Below, piece by piece: positions 9,003-18,992 of a DNA stretch of 64,000 bases (position 1 is its first letter; each line of letters starts with the position of its first letter). The DNA comes from an uncultured Rhodospirillales bacterium. Its GTDB lineage: Bacteria; Pseudomonadota; Alphaproteobacteria; Azospirillales; Azospirillaceae. The stretch spans positions 1-64,000 of the forward strand of contig CAIXKV010000241.1 of assembly GCA_903920145.1 (NCBI GenBank), read 5' to 3'. Position numbers and translations under genes: made by a program. Under the pieces are notes generated by a model, which was not told the DNA's origin, searched no databases, and saw only the letters and a program-made list of their open reading frames with translations.

Positions 9003-11114
9003 TCAGGTCTGTCGTCGGACAGTGGTCGCAAACATCTTGCTGACCATGGGGCGTCCCAGCAAAAACCCTTGGGCCACATCACAGGCGCAAGCATCCAGAA
9101 AGGCCAGTTGCTCTGTACTCTCGACGCCTTCGGCCACCACCGTCAATGCCAGCCGATGGGCCATGGCGACGATGGCTTCGGTCAGGGCGGCGGCGTCGGC
9201 ACTGGTGGTGACATCGCGAATGAAGGAACGGTCGATCTTGAGAGTCTTCAAGGCAAAGCGGCGCAGGTAACTAAGGGACGAATAGCCCGTACCAAAATCA
9301 TCCACCGATAGCCCGATCCCCATATCCACCAATTCCCGCAAAATATTAACCACGCGCGGGACGTCATCCAGCAACAGGCTTTCGGTGATTTCCAAATGCA
9401 ATTGATCACTGGAAAGGCCGTTATGACTCAGGGCCTTGGCGGTGATTTTGGCAAGGTCTCCGGTGGCAAACTGACGGCTGGATACATTGACCGCAATGTG
9501 GGACAGGCACAACCCGCTATCCAACCATACCCGCATGTCTCGACAAGCCTGATGCAGAACCCATTCCCCGATGGGAACAATCAGCCCGCTTTCCTCAGCG
9601 AGCGGAATAAAGCGCACCGGCGGCACTTCGCCAAGGTCGGGGTTGATCCAGCGCAGCAACGCTTCGGCTCCAATGATTCGCCCCGAAGTGACGGCCACCA
9701 AGGGCTGATAACAGAGGTGAAACTCGTCATGCTCAAGGGCATGCCGAAGCCGGGACTCCATGGACATGCGGACCCGCGCTTTTTCATTCAGGGCTTGAGT
9801 GAAAAAGCGTGCAATGTTGCGGCCATCGGCTTTGGCCTGATACATGGCGACATCGGCGTTGCGCATAAGAATGTGAGGGTCATCTCCATCAAGTGGCGCC
9901 ACTGTGACGCCAATACTGGTTGAGCTGAAAATCTCATGCTCTTCAATACGGAACGGTGCCGCAAAGGCCGCCGCGATTTTCTCGATGACGACTTCCGATT
10001 GTAGGGGGGAGCGCAATCCGGTCAAGACCACCACAAATTCATCCCCGCCAAAGCGGGCCACGGTGTCTTCTTCCCGCACGCAGTGTTCTAGGCGCCGAGC
10101 GGATTCCCGAAGCAACTGGTCGCCGGCATCGTGACCCAGAGTGTCATTGATCCGCTTGAAATGGTCGATATCGATAAATAGCACGGCCACCAGCGTATTT
10201 TCCCGGCGCATCCGTGCCAGAGCTTGGGTCAGACGATCCAGAATCAATAATCGATTGGGTAGGTTGGTTAATTGGTCATAGTGAGCTTGGCGCAATAACT
10301 GTTCTTCATGATGTTTCCGAACCGTGATGTCTTCTTTAACCGCAACAAAGTGAGTTATGATTCCAGAAGGGGCGGCGATCGGCGAGATCGAAGCAAATTC
10401 CCAATACCGGGTTCCGTCTTTTCGAAGGCTATGCAATTCACCGCGCCAAACCTGACCAGAGAGAATCGTTTTCCAAATATCTTGATATTGTTCTTGTATG
10501 GCATAGTCGGTCTGTAATAATTTTAGATTATGACCGATGACTTTATCAGAGTCATAGCCGGTCACTTCAAAAAACTTTGAATTAGCATATTCAATAATAC
10601 CATCAACGTCAGTGATCAGTACCGATGCTGGGCTTTGTTCCACAGCCAAAGAAAGCTTTTGTAAGGTCTCTTCGGCCCGCTGGCGCTCGATCATTTCGGT
10701 CCGTAACTCTTGGGCTCGGACTTCAGCCCGGCGTTCCAATTCATCATGGGCGAGGCGCAGGGCGTTATGTTCGCGAAGAGCCTGTATTTCTCCGTCACGC
10801 CGTTGCTCTCCGGCGCGATCGGTGATCACAACCACCAAACCGCCCTTTTCGGCAGGATATTGGTCGATCTCGATGCCATCTCGCTCTTGCAGCACTCCCG
10901 ACACCTGTCCATCGACGTCCAGTCGGAAGAGGTCGTGGAACAGGACTCCCCGAACCACGGCGCCGATCCCGAGCAGAGCGCCAAATGCCCGATTGGAGAA
11001 TACCAGCGCCCGATCCCCGTCAAACACGGCGAACCCCTGGTCCAGCCGGTCCACGCCGGTTTGGATTAAGCCAAGATTCTGCCAAATCGGCGTAGAGGTG
11101 TGATCCTGAGACAT
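9003..11114 (-). CDS. PAS-GGDEF-EAL cyclic-di-GMP signalling protein
   Basis: This 703-residue protein probably makes and/or degrades cyclic-di-GMP. The order is an N-terminal PAS-like segment (about 15-90, RLDQGFAVFDGDRALVFSN), a coiled coil (about 100-145), a PAS domain with PAC tail (about 146-265, SPASVLITDVDGIIEYANSK), a GGDEF domain with an intact RFGGDEF (about 355-361) and an EAL domain with GAEALLRW (about 483). The inhibitory I-site is present: REED lies exactly five residues before GGDEF. EAL catalytic stretches (VNVSSRQF, ITESLLLDD, VDDFGTGYSSLSYLRR) look complete, so both activities are plausible. No membrane segment is seen, so it should be cytosolic. The FHA-domain gene lies upstream on the same strand, 106 bp away. 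Confidence 0.95.
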   Translation of the reverse strand: MSQDHTSTPIWQNLGLIQTGVDRLDQGFAVFDGDRALVFSNRAFGALLGIGAVVRGVLFHDLFRLDVDGQVSGVLQERDGIEIDQYPAEKGGLVVVITDRAGEQRRDGEIQALREHNALRLAHDELERRAEVRAQELRTEMIERQRAEETLQKLSLAVEQSPASVLITDVDGIIEYANSKFFEVTGYDSDKVIGHNLKLLQTDYAIQEQYQDIWKTILSGQVWRGELHSLRKDGTRYWEFASISPIAAPSGIITHFVAVKEDITVRKHHEEQLLRQAHYDQLTNLPNRLLILDRLTQALARMRRENTLVAVLFIDIDHFKRINDTLGHDAGDQLLRESARRLEHCVREEDTVARFGGDEFVVVLTGLRSPLQSEVVIEKIAAAFAAPFRIEEHEIFSSTSIGVTVAPLDGDDPHILMRNADVAMYQAKADGRNIARFFTQALNEKARVRMSMESRLRHALEHDEFHLCYQPLVAVTSGRIIGAEALLRWINPDLGEVPPVRFIPLAEESGLIVPIGEWVLHQACRDMRVWLDSGLCLSHIAVNVSSRQFATGDLAKITAKALSHNGLSSDQLHLEITESLLLDDVPRVVNILRELVDMGIGLSVDDFGTGYSSLSYLRRFALKTLKIDRSFIRDVTTSADAAALTEAIVAMAHRLALTVVAEGVESTEQLAFLDACACDVAQGFLLGRPMVSKMFATTVRRQT

Positions 11115-11220
11115 TTAGTCGTATTCAGTCGATAGTTGCTGTGCGTGACGACGGGCCATCGATCACTTTGCCATCATTTGACGATTGGAGTGGTAGTGTC
11201 GGTTTTTTCTTACGAGATTG

Positions 11221-13050
11221 TCAAGGCACGCCCACGCGCTCAAAGCCAATGATGGCGCTTTCGGCAGCATCCAGGCAATCGCCCGTGATGCCGATGGTAA
11301 TGGTCCCTTGTCCATAAAGGATAGTACTATTCTTGGCCAAAGCAATGGTCTTGCGATTTTCAATCCGAACATAAGTCCCATTTTTGCTCTGATCGACCAA
11401 AATAAAATCAGAACCTTCGACATGAATAACAGCATGAGTACGAGATGCCGTATTCCAATCTATCGTTAATTTTGACTCTGGACTTCTGCCGATGGTAAAT
11501 GGAGTTTCTTCTGCAACTATAACATAGCGAAGACCGCGATAAGTTAGAACTAACTTACCAATGTTAACAGAGTGTGTATTTTCTATCTTCGATGAACTGG
11601 CGCTCATTGAAGCATTATTTTGTAAAATTTCAAGTTTTTGGATTAAACCATCGGCCAAGGCATGGGGAATTCCGGCTTGATAGAGGCGGCATCGGAACTC
11701 TTCCCGAACCATGTCATGGGACCAAGTGCTATCGGCATGGGGTGCAAAATCGCGGATGGAGCGTAATTGCGAAAAAAGGTCTGCTACCATTCTGGTAATG
11801 TGGGCGGTTCTTCGTCGGCCCATGTCCGAAGACAGCAGGTCTAACAGATAACCGATCTTACCCGCTGGATTGGGAAGAAAGGTGCAAAGAGTATTGATGG
11901 TCTCTTCGAAGGATAAATCTTCCGGACGTGTGCTGAGGTCGACCTTAACCCGGCGAGTCAGGGCGGCTGCCATGGCCGGCCCACCCATAAAGCCGCCGAA
12001 CTGCTTCAATTTCGGCAGTAATCGCTTCAGGGCTTCGCCATTACTGACCCGATCTCCCTTGGTCAAGGGGGTTTGCCCGCCCAGTGCGGTGCTGATCCGG
12101 TTCAGCAACGCCGTTCGCACGCGCGGCGCCGACTGCCGGGCCATCACTTCGTTCAGTTTGCGCAAACTGGGCGTTCCCGGCAGCCGGTCATCCCAGGTTC
12201 CGTCCAGCGCCGCCACCAATGCAGATAAAGCCGTCGCCAGATCCGGCGCATAACCCACAATCGCTTTAACCGCCGCGTTGCCGTCGATGATTTCGGCCAA
12301 CAACTCGTCGATCCAGGCGGCGGCGGGGGCGCTTTGGTTTTCGTCGAACAGATCATGGGCGGCATTAAGTTTAAGCGCCCAATCTCGGGCTTCGCGAAGA
12401 TGGCGCGCCAAGGCAAAAGTGATGACCCGAGCCTGCTCGTCTTCTGGCCAATCCATCGCCACCCGATCCACCAGGGCGGTTAAACCTTGGGGAATCAGGT
12501 CTTCGGCATAAGACGTCAGTCGATCGGATGTCTTGGATAAATCTAAAATATCGCGAAACAGTCGGCTTAACCGATCGTACCGCTCGGTCGGTTTGATCCT
12601 AAGCTGTTGTCCTTGCAATGCGGCCAGACGATGCAGGGCTTGATTGAATAAGAGGGCGTCACGCTCCAAATAACGGAGAGCCATTGGGTCATGTAGTAAT
12701 TCTAATGGAAGAATTAACTGTTGATCAAAATATCCACGCAGTAAATGCAGAAGAGTTGATCGGCTCTCAAATAAGTATACATCATGAACTGTTGTGCATA
12801 CATAAGCGTGATCGATTGCAGCAATTATCGATGCGTTATTACCGATTGCGCCGGTATGAATTTTTTCAAAAATAAGACGATGACTATCATTTATGCCAAT
12901 TTTATAAACTCTAACTGCTGTGTATTTAGCCAGTTTCAGCAAGTCCAGTGCTCGATCACGGGCAATCTTTTCATCTGGATAAATACCTTCGATTTCGGGT
13001 TTTCCCGAAATTTCGACGCTGACTTCGAAGGTCGCGGCCCGCATCATCAA
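11221..13050 (-). CDS. Large protein of unknown function with a C-terminal FHA domain
   Basis: The 609-residue protein ends in a forkhead-associated phosphothreonine-binding domain (about 500-595): FTIGRSPESKLTI, then SRTHAVIHVEG, then LVDQSKNGTYV carry the Arg, Ser-x-x-His and Asn-Gly-Thr positions expected for binding. The first 490 residues are mostly helical, without membrane segments or a motif I recognise. The extreme N-terminus (TFEVSVEISGKPEIEGIYPDEKIARDRALDLL) looks like a small alpha/beta domain. Start: three consecutive ATG codons at 13050, 13047 and 13044 follow a GGAGGAGCTGGAG purine stretch. FHA proteins usually read out Ser/Thr kinase signals; no kinase or phosphatase is nearby. 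Position upstream of the cyclic-di-GMP gene suggests a shared signalling unit, which is inference. Confidence 0.8.
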   Translation of the reverse strand: MMMRAATFEVSVEISGKPEIEGIYPDEKIARDRALDLLKLAKYTAVRVYKIGINDSHRLIFEKIHTGAIGNNASIIAAIDHAYVCTTVHDVYLFESRSTLLHLLRGYFDQQLILPLELLHDPMALRYLERDALLFNQALHRLAALQGQQLRIKPTERYDRLSRLFRDILDLSKTSDRLTSYAEDLIPQGLTALVDRVAMDWPEDEQARVITFALARHLREARDWALKLNAAHDLFDENQSAPAAAWIDELLAEIIDGNAAVKAIVGYAPDLATALSALVAALDGTWDDRLPGTPSLRKLNEVMARQSAPRVRTALLNRISTALGGQTPLTKGDRVSNGEALKRLLPKLKQFGGFMGGPAMAAALTRRVKVDLSTRPEDLSFEETINTLCTFLPNPAGKIGYLLDLLSSDMGRRRTAHITRMVADLFSQLRSIRDFAPHADSTWSHDMVREEFRCRLYQAGIPHALADGLIQKLEILQNNASMSASSSKIENTHSVNIGKLVLTYRGLRYVIVAEETPFTIGRSPESKLTIDWNTASRTHAVIHVEGSDFILVDQSKNGTYVRIENRKTIALAKNSTILYGQGTITIGITGDCLDAAESAIIGFERVGVP

Positions 13051-13338
13051 ATCTCCAGCTCCTCCACTGTGGCTCTTGGCATCTCATGGCCCCAGCGGTC
13101 TTTCGCGACAGGTTATTCCGTGCCTGTCGTGCTCTGTCATTCGGGAGCTTAGGAGCGATCGATGATAGATCCAAGAGCCGTTCAGCGTTACGGCCCGCGT
13201 GTATTGCGGGGGATTGCCTTGGAATTGGCTGGCTCTGGGAAAAAAGGTTTACAGCATAAAGGGTTATCCTTGACGAGACGCTTTTCTTTTGGCACGCTGA
13301 CAAACCGGAACGCCTTGCAGCGGGGAGCCATCACGGCC

Positions 13339-13620
13339 ATGACCAAGTCGGAGTTGATCCTGCGGTTATCGGAGCGCAATCCGCACCTTTACCAGCGCGA
13401 TATCGAAAAAATCGTCGGCACCATCTTTGACGAAATCACCGAAGCGTTGGCGCGAGGTGATCGGGTCGAGTTGCGAGGTTTTGGGGCTTTTTCGATTAAA
13501 CGTCGCGATGCCCGCACGGGTCGCAATCCCAGGACTGGGGAAGCCGTGACCGTCACCGAGAAATACATCCCTTTCTTCAAGACTGGCAAGCAGTTGCGAG
13601 AGCGAATCAACGTCGATTGA
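13339..13620 (+). CDS. ihfB: Integration host factor beta subunit
   Basis: This 93-residue DNA-bending protein of the HU/IHF family forms a heterodimer with IhfA and assists recombination, replication and sigma-54 promoter activation. [23 protein letters not shown] is the conserved beta-arm core, and [11 protein letters not shown] ends the protein. The ATG at 13339 gives the canonical [15 protein letters not shown] start; a longer open frame upstream is non-coding leader. Its presence near nif genes is coincidental, but IHF normally assists NifA-sigma-54 promoters such as the one at 23.7 kb. Confidence 0.93.
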   Translation: MTKSELILRLSERNPHLYQRDIEKIVGTIFDEITEALARGDRVELRGFGAFSIKRRDARTGRNPRTGEAVTVTEKYIPFFKTGKQLRERINVD

Positions 13621-13639
13621 CGCCAAGGGCGCTTCTACG

Positions 13640-14596
13640 ATGTATTTAATCACCGCCGGCGAATTGCGATCGGTTCTTCATTATCGCATGCTCATCGAGC
13701 GGTTGCGTCAGGGCTTTCGAGCCGGTTGCGAGATGCCGACAGGGACGCGGTATGGGATTCCCACCTATGGGGCTCATGACGCTGTCCTGGGGCTCGAGTG
13801 CGCTTGGCAGGCGGGTCGCCATATCGGGGTCAGCGTCGCAACCGCCTTCCCCGACAATCCGCAACGCGATTTGCCGGCGACCAATGCCAGCTACCTTCTG
13901 CATGACGGGAAGACCGGCATGCTGCGGGCCGTGTTGGATGGCCGGGCTTTGGCAACGCACCGGGCCGCCGCGACGTCGGCCTTGGCTGCCAGTTACCTAG
14001 CCCGCCCGGATGCCGGGCGATTGCTGGTGATCGGCACGGGGGCGTTGGCGCCCCATGTGATCGAGGCTTACGCGGTGGTGCTGCCATTGTGCGAGGTTCT
14101 GGTGTGGGGCCGCGATCGCAGCAAAGCCGAGAAAATCGCGGCCCGGTTTCGACGCGGTGCCTTCAAGGTGGCGGCCACCACCGATTTGCCGGGGGCGGTG
14201 GCCGGGGCTCATGTGGTGGTCTCCGCGACCTCTGCCAGCGAGCCGGTTGTGCGGGGCGCGTGGTTGGCGCCGGGAACGCATGTGGATCTGGTGGGCGGCA
14301 CCTCCCCTGACGTTCGGGAAGCTGACGACGAGGTGATCCGAAAGAGTCGAGTGTTCGTCGATTCGCGCGACGGGGCGAGTGGTCAGGCCGGCGATTTGGC
14401 TCGCCCCATGGCCGATGGCCTTCTGTCCCCTGACGATGTGGCGGCTGATCTGTTCGACCTGACTCGGGGAGAGCGGAGCGGTCGGCGCTATTACGATCAA
14501 ATCACCCTGTTCAAGTCAGCCGGGGTGCCCCTCGAAGACCTCGTCGCGGCTGAGTTAGCGGTGGAAATGGTCGTTCATAACGAAACCCTTCGATAG
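13640..14596 (+). CDS. Ornithine cyclodeaminase / mu-crystallin family protein
   Basis: This 318-residue NAD(P)-dependent enzyme of the ornithine cyclodeaminase / alanine dehydrogenase / ketimine reductase superfamily has a Rossmann motif VIGTGALAPHVIEAYA near residue 133, preceded by the family stretch ALATHRAAATSALAASYLA. VDLVGGTSPDVREADDEV and FVDSRDGASGQAGDL are also family-typical. The substrate cannot be decided from sequence: ornithine cyclisation, alanine oxidation and imine reduction all occur in this family. It starts 19 bp after ihfB on the same strand, so the two may be cotranscribed. Confidence 0.85.
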   Translation: MYLITAGELRSVLHYRMLIERLRQGFRAGCEMPTGTRYGIPTYGAHDAVLGLECAWQAGRHIGVSVATAFPDNPQRDLPATNASYLLHDGKTGMLRAVLDGRALATHRAAATSALAASYLARPDAGRLLVIGTGALAPHVIEAYAVVLPLCEVLVWGRDRSKAEKIAARFRRGAFKVAATTDLPGAVAGAHVVVSATSASEPVVRGAWLAPGTHVDLVGGTSPDVREADDEVIRKSRVFVDSRDGASGQAGDLARPMADGLLSPDDVAADLFDLTRGERSGRRYYDQITLFKSAGVPLEDLVAAELAVEMVVHNETLR

Positions 14597-14876
14597 ACGC
14601 GTCCCGCTCGAGAGAGCAAACTCTAGGTCTTAATAGAGTGCGCTGATGTGCTTAAATGAAGGTGTTCGCACTGCGGCGCACGTCATGAACGGGACGAAAA
14701 TGCGGCAAGGACTATTGAGCGGGTAGGGCGGGCTACGCCCGAACCGTCGGCGGATCATCCGCCGACTACGCACGGGAAGGTTGCGGCGCTGGCCGTCTTG
14801 CAAAAGATGGTGAAACTGCGGTCGGTGAACCGTGAACGACAACCGAGCGCACTTGTGCGCACAAAGTAAGAAGCCG
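14597..14876. other. Intergenic region with hairpins
   Basis: No gene is seen. Hairpins are GGGCGGGCTACGCCCG (14726-14741), GTCGGCGGAT-c-ATCCGCCGAC (14746-14766, perfect 10-bp arms) and GCGCAC-tt-GTGCGC near 14849. They lie between the convergent 3' ends of the cyclodeaminase-like gene and the YciI-like gene and may act as bidirectional terminators, though there is no T-run. Confidence 0.5.
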
Positions 14877-15164
14877 CTAGCTTTTCAGGAAAGCCAATCG
14901 CGGATCGGCAACCCGGATGGCGTGGTCCAGAATCTCGACCCGAATCAATCCGGCTTTGGCGAATGGGTCTTCGGCCAAACGAGCTTCCAGCGCCTCCCGC
15001 GTGAGGCCGTGCGCTAAGATCACCCCGCCAGTTCGGGGCGTCAACGGCCCGGCGGCGACGAACACTCCGTCGGCCACACCGGCTTCGACCCAGGCCCGAT
15101 GAGGCTCAACATGCTGGTCGATCTCTTCGAGGGGGACAAGATAGCTCAGGTGAACAATGAACAT
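14877..15164 (-). CDS. YciI-like protein
   Basis: This 95-residue ferredoxin-fold (dimeric alpha/beta barrel) protein of the YciI/YCII family has the family start FIVHLSYLVPLEEIDQHVEPHRAWV with its conserved histidine, GPLTPRTGGVILA in the middle, and DPFAKAGLIRVEILDH near the end. Members are small cytosolic proteins of mostly unknown catalytic role. The ATG at 15164 gives the family N-terminus; an upstream ATG at 15197 would add 11 unconserved residues. Confidence 0.85.
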   Translation of the reverse strand: MFIVHLSYLVPLEEIDQHVEPHRAWVEAGVADGVFVAAGPLTPRTGGVILAHGLTREALEARLAEDPFAKAGLIRVEILDHAIRVADPRLAFLKS

Positions 15165-15232
15165 GGCAGGCGCTCTCGATTGATGGCGACGGCTCAAGCT
15201 CTCCTTTTCAGCAAAAGCAAGTCAAGGGTATC

Positions 15233-15337
15233 ATACCATCGGGCCTTGATGGTGACTCATCAAGGCTGCCCTCAGACGCCGGGCCGCCGTCGCGGCCCGA
15301 GGACCGGCGATGTGTCAGTATCAGGGCTCGCCGGTAT
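15233..15337. repeat. Interspersed repeat, copy lacking most of modules B-C
   Basis: It begins ATACCATCGGGCCTTGATGG and ends CTCGCCGGTAT. Module A and module D are complete, while about 60 bp of the GC-rich middle is missing, leaving GACGCCGGGCCGCCGTCGCG. It sits upstream of the YciI-like gene. Confidence 0.9.
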
Positions 15338-15433
15338 CATCAAAAATAAAAAGGAGGGCGACCTGGCGGCCGCCCTCCCACTTTATCGCTAAAACCAGCC
15401 TTTCCTGTGTCGGAAAGGTGATCTTAGACCGAT

Positions 15434-15533
15434 GGCCTTGGACGTTGACACGTCCGCAGCGCCCTCAGACGCCGGGCGGGCGGCGGTCGCCGCCGATACC
15501 AACGGCACGGATCATTGTCCAGGGCCGTTGGTC
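15434..15533. repeat. Diverged interspersed repeat at the groEL 3' end
   Basis: It carries the GCCCTCAGACGCCGGGCGGG core but has different outer arms. The left end, GGCCTTGGACG-TTGACACGTC (15434-15454), recurs exactly in inverted form at 50442-50462. The right end forms the hairpin ACCAACGGC...GCCGTTGGT, ending one base before the groEL stop codon. It may serve as the groEL transcription end. Confidence 0.7.
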
Positions 15534-17213
<1,680 letters not shown>

Positions 17214-17257
17214 CTAGAGCTTAACTGTCGGACGATAAAAGAGCCCGAACGGCATCA

Positions 17258-17548
17258 TCACTTCTCGATGACGCCCATGATGTCGGATTCCTTCATGACC
17301 AACAGCTCTTCACCATCGATCTTGACTTCAGTGCCGGACCATTTTCCGAACAGGATACGGTCGCCAGCCTTAACATCGAGCGCGACCACCTTGCCGTTAT
17401 CGTCCCGAGCGCCAGGACCAACCGCAATCACTTCGCCTTCTTGGGGCTTTTCCTTGGCGGTATCGGGGATGATGATCCCCCCCTTGGTCTTTTGGTCGGA
17501 TTCCAGGCGCTTGACCACCACGCGGTCGTGCAGCGGACGGAACTTCAT
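17258..17548 (-). CDS. groS: Co-chaperonin GroES
   Basis: This 96-residue lid of the GroEL ring starts [15 protein letters not shown] and contains the mobile loop around [19 protein letters not shown] and the end [11 protein letters not shown]. The ATG at 17548 is the canonical start, preceded by GGGAGACGAG. It is the first gene of the groESL operon. Confidence 0.98.
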   Translation of the reverse strand: MKFRPLHDRVVVKRLESDQKTKGGIIIPDTAKEKPQEGEVIAVGPGARDDNGKVVALDVKAGDRILFGKWSGTEVKIDGEELLVMKESDIMGVIEK

Positions 17549-17595
17549 CTCTCGTCTCCCACAACAGGCTGTAAAATAATGGAAACTGAGGGCGG

Positions 17596-17622
17596 TTAGC
17601 ACTCCCCCTCAGTGAGTGCCAG
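17596..17622. promoter_or_regulatory. CIRCE operator of groESL (HrcA site)
   Basis: TTAGCACTC-N9-GAGTGCCAG matches the CIRCE consensus (TTAGCACTC-N9-GAGTGCTAA) at 16 of 18 arm positions. It lies 48 bp upstream of the groES ATG. HrcA is the known repressor of such sites; hrcA itself is outside the window. Confidence 0.9.
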
Positions 17623-17725
17623 ATACCTAGTCGGTGTGCTGCGTGGTTTCAAGAGGCTTTTTTTTGACAGTCCGGGGCATCGGGCGTTGATGGTGGTTCC
17701 TTAAAGCCGCTTTTGCGCTCGATGC

Positions 17726-17766
17726 TTGACCCGCCCCATAAAAAATGTATATTCGAATATACGAAT
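17726..17766 (+). promoter_or_regulatory. Promoter with ATTC-N8-GAAT operator (possible SqrR/BigR-type site)
   Basis: TTGACC (17726-17731) and TATATT (17748-17753), spaced 16 bp, form a plausible sigma-70 promoter. A perfect 16-bp palindrome GTATATTCGAATATAC (17747-17762) covers the -10 box. Shifted by four bases, ATTC-GAATATAC-GAAT (17751-17766) fits the ATTC-N8-GAAT form that I recall for the persulfide-responsive ArsR-family repressor SqrR of Rhodobacter. The site is seen in the sequence; the regulator is inferred. Confidence 0.55.
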
Positions 17767-17804
17767 AAAATAGGAACGCTGGAACCGCCAAAAGGACTCT
17801 GAGC

Positions 17805-18161
17805 ATGCACAAGGATTGGCCCAAGCTGGCGCGGGAGTTGTCCACCCTGATGGGGTCGGCCCGCCAGGGCGCCCCGGAAACCTGGGGCGCTTTTGCCGCC
17901 ATGAGCAAAGCCGCCACGGCGCCGGGCGCACTTGACGCTAAAACCAAGGAGTTGGTGGCCTTGGCGCTTGGCATTGCGGCTCGATGCGACGGGTGTTTGG
18001 CTTTTCACACCAAGGCGGTTGCCCAGCTTGGCGGCACGCGAGCAGAAGTTCTTGATGTGATCGGCATGGCCATCTACATGGGCGGCGGTCCCTCGGCGAT
18101 TTACGGCGCCATGGCGTTGGAAGCTTTCGACCAGTTCAGCCCTTCGACGGTGGCGGCTTGA
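17805..18161 (+). CDS. Carboxymuconolactone decarboxylase / AhpD-like protein
   Basis: This 118-residue protein of the AhpD-like fold carries the redox CxxC in ARCDGCLAFHTKAVAQLGGT (about 65-84), preceded by LDAKTKELVALALGIA. The histidine three residues after the second Cys is also present. Small stand-alone members are usually thiol peroxidase-like or of unknown redox role. The ATG at 17805 has AAAGGA 8 nt upstream. The promoter carries a possible persulfide-sensor operator, and two YeeE/YedE sulfur-transport genes lie downstream on the same strand, so a role in sulfur or thiol redox is a reasonable guess. Confidence 0.87.
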   Translation: MHKDWPKLARELSTLMGSARQGAPETWGAFAAMSKAATAPGALDAKTKELVALALGIAARCDGCLAFHTKAVAQLGGTRAEVLDVIGMAIYMGGGPSAIYGAMALEAFDQFSPSTVAA

Positions 18162-18320
18162 TTCTTTGCTGTGTTCAATAGAAGCGATCGTGATGGTTTC
18201 TTGGCTTTCGGAGGGCTCTGCCCTGCACCCGCAAGGAGGCGCAGCCTTCTTGACCTCAGGACGTTATGGGAAAAGCATCACGGGTTTTTGCGGGTGTGTG
18301 CAGAGCCCACGAAAAGCCTA
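18162..18320. repeat. Intergenic region with a second repeat family (18211-18258)
   Basis: Bases 18211-18258 contain CCCTGCACCCGCAAGGAGG and TTCTTGACCTCA. The reverse complement of this block recurs with few changes at 36981-37030. GCAAGGAGGCGCAGCCTTCTTG can fold imperfectly. No gene is seen between the AhpD-like and YeeE-like genes. Confidence 0.7.
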
Positions 18321-18488
18321 ATATCATCGGGCCTTGATGGTGATTCATCAAGGCTGCCCTCAAACGCCGGGCGGGCGCATCCGCGCCCCCGAGAGTCCAC
18401 AACACTGGGGCTTCGCGTCCACGAGGACGCGGGGCCGCCGTCGCGGCCCGAGGACCGGCGATGTGTCAGTATCAGGGCTCGCCGGTAT
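18321..18488. repeat. Interspersed repeat, full-length copy
   Basis: All four modules are present, from ATCATCGGGCCTTGATGGTG to CTCGCCGGTAT. Module A has one change in its loop (GTGATT for GTGACT). Module C reads CTTCGCGTCCACGAGGACGC, where compensating changes keep the GCGTCC/GGACGC stem although other copies have GCGCGC...GCGCGC, so the hairpin rather than its sequence is conserved. It ends 21 bp before the YeeE-like start, so it forms that gene's leader. Confidence 0.9.
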
Positions 18489-18509
18489 CACTCATCGAAA
18501 GGTCTCGAT

Positions 18510-18920
18510 ATGTCCTGGATTCCGTCGCTTGTGGGGGGGCTTCTGATTGGATCGGCGGCGGTCCTGTTGATGGCGCTGTGTGGTCGGATCGCTGGGATCA
18601 GCGGCATCCTGGGGGCCGTATTGTGGCCAAGCGCCGGCTTTGAGCCCTGGCGCCTGGCTTTTTTGGTTGGCTTGGTGGCGGCAGCGCCTTTGGTGACGCT
18701 GGGGTCAGGCGTAACGCCCCTCAAACCGCCGGAGGGTTCGGTGGCATGGCTAGCGACGGCAGGCTTGCTGGTGGGTCTGGGGACGGGACTGAGCGGCGGT
18801 TGCACCAGCGGGCATGGGGTTTGTGGCTTGGCTCGATGGTCGCCGCGCTCTCTGGCCGCCACCCTGACCTTTATGACGTTTGGCTTTCTGACCGTCTTCA
18901 TCGTTCGGCATGGGCTGTAA
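18510..18920 (+). CDS. YeeE/YedE family sulfur-compound transporter, N-terminal half type
   Basis: This 136-residue inner-membrane protein has about four hydrophobic segments and the family signature GGCTSGHGVCGLAR (about 95-108). The paired cysteines are thought to relay thiosulfate or another sulfur compound. Start ATG at 18510 has GAAAGG 8 nt upstream; the frame is open further upstream only because the repeat lacks stops. Together with the next gene it makes one full-size YeeE/YedE transporter split over two proteins, an arrangement common in proteobacteria. Confidence 0.9.
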   Translation: MSWIPSLVGGLLIGSAAVLLMALCGRIAGISGILGAVLWPSAGFEPWRLAFLVGLVAAAPLVTLGSGVTPLKPPEGSVAWLATAGLLVGLGTGLSGGCTSGHGVCGLARWSPRSLAATLTFMTFGFLTVFIVRHGL

Positions 18921-18930
18921 CGGCGCTTCC

Positions 18931-18974
18931 CTCAACACCCCCTCAACACCCCCTCAACACCCCCTCAACACCCC
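18931..18974. repeat. Four tandem copies of an 11-bp unit
   Basis: CTCAACACCCC is repeated four times without change between the two YeeE-like genes. It is C-rich on this strand and not palindromic. It ends 18 bp before the next ATG. Confidence 0.95.
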
Positions 18975-18992
18975 ATCCATAGGGGAAGCTTC

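Noticed and set aside
18171-18509. Long leader extension of the first YeeE-like protein
   Set aside because: The frame is open only because the repeat lacks stops; the membrane protein starts at 18510 with a good ribosome site.
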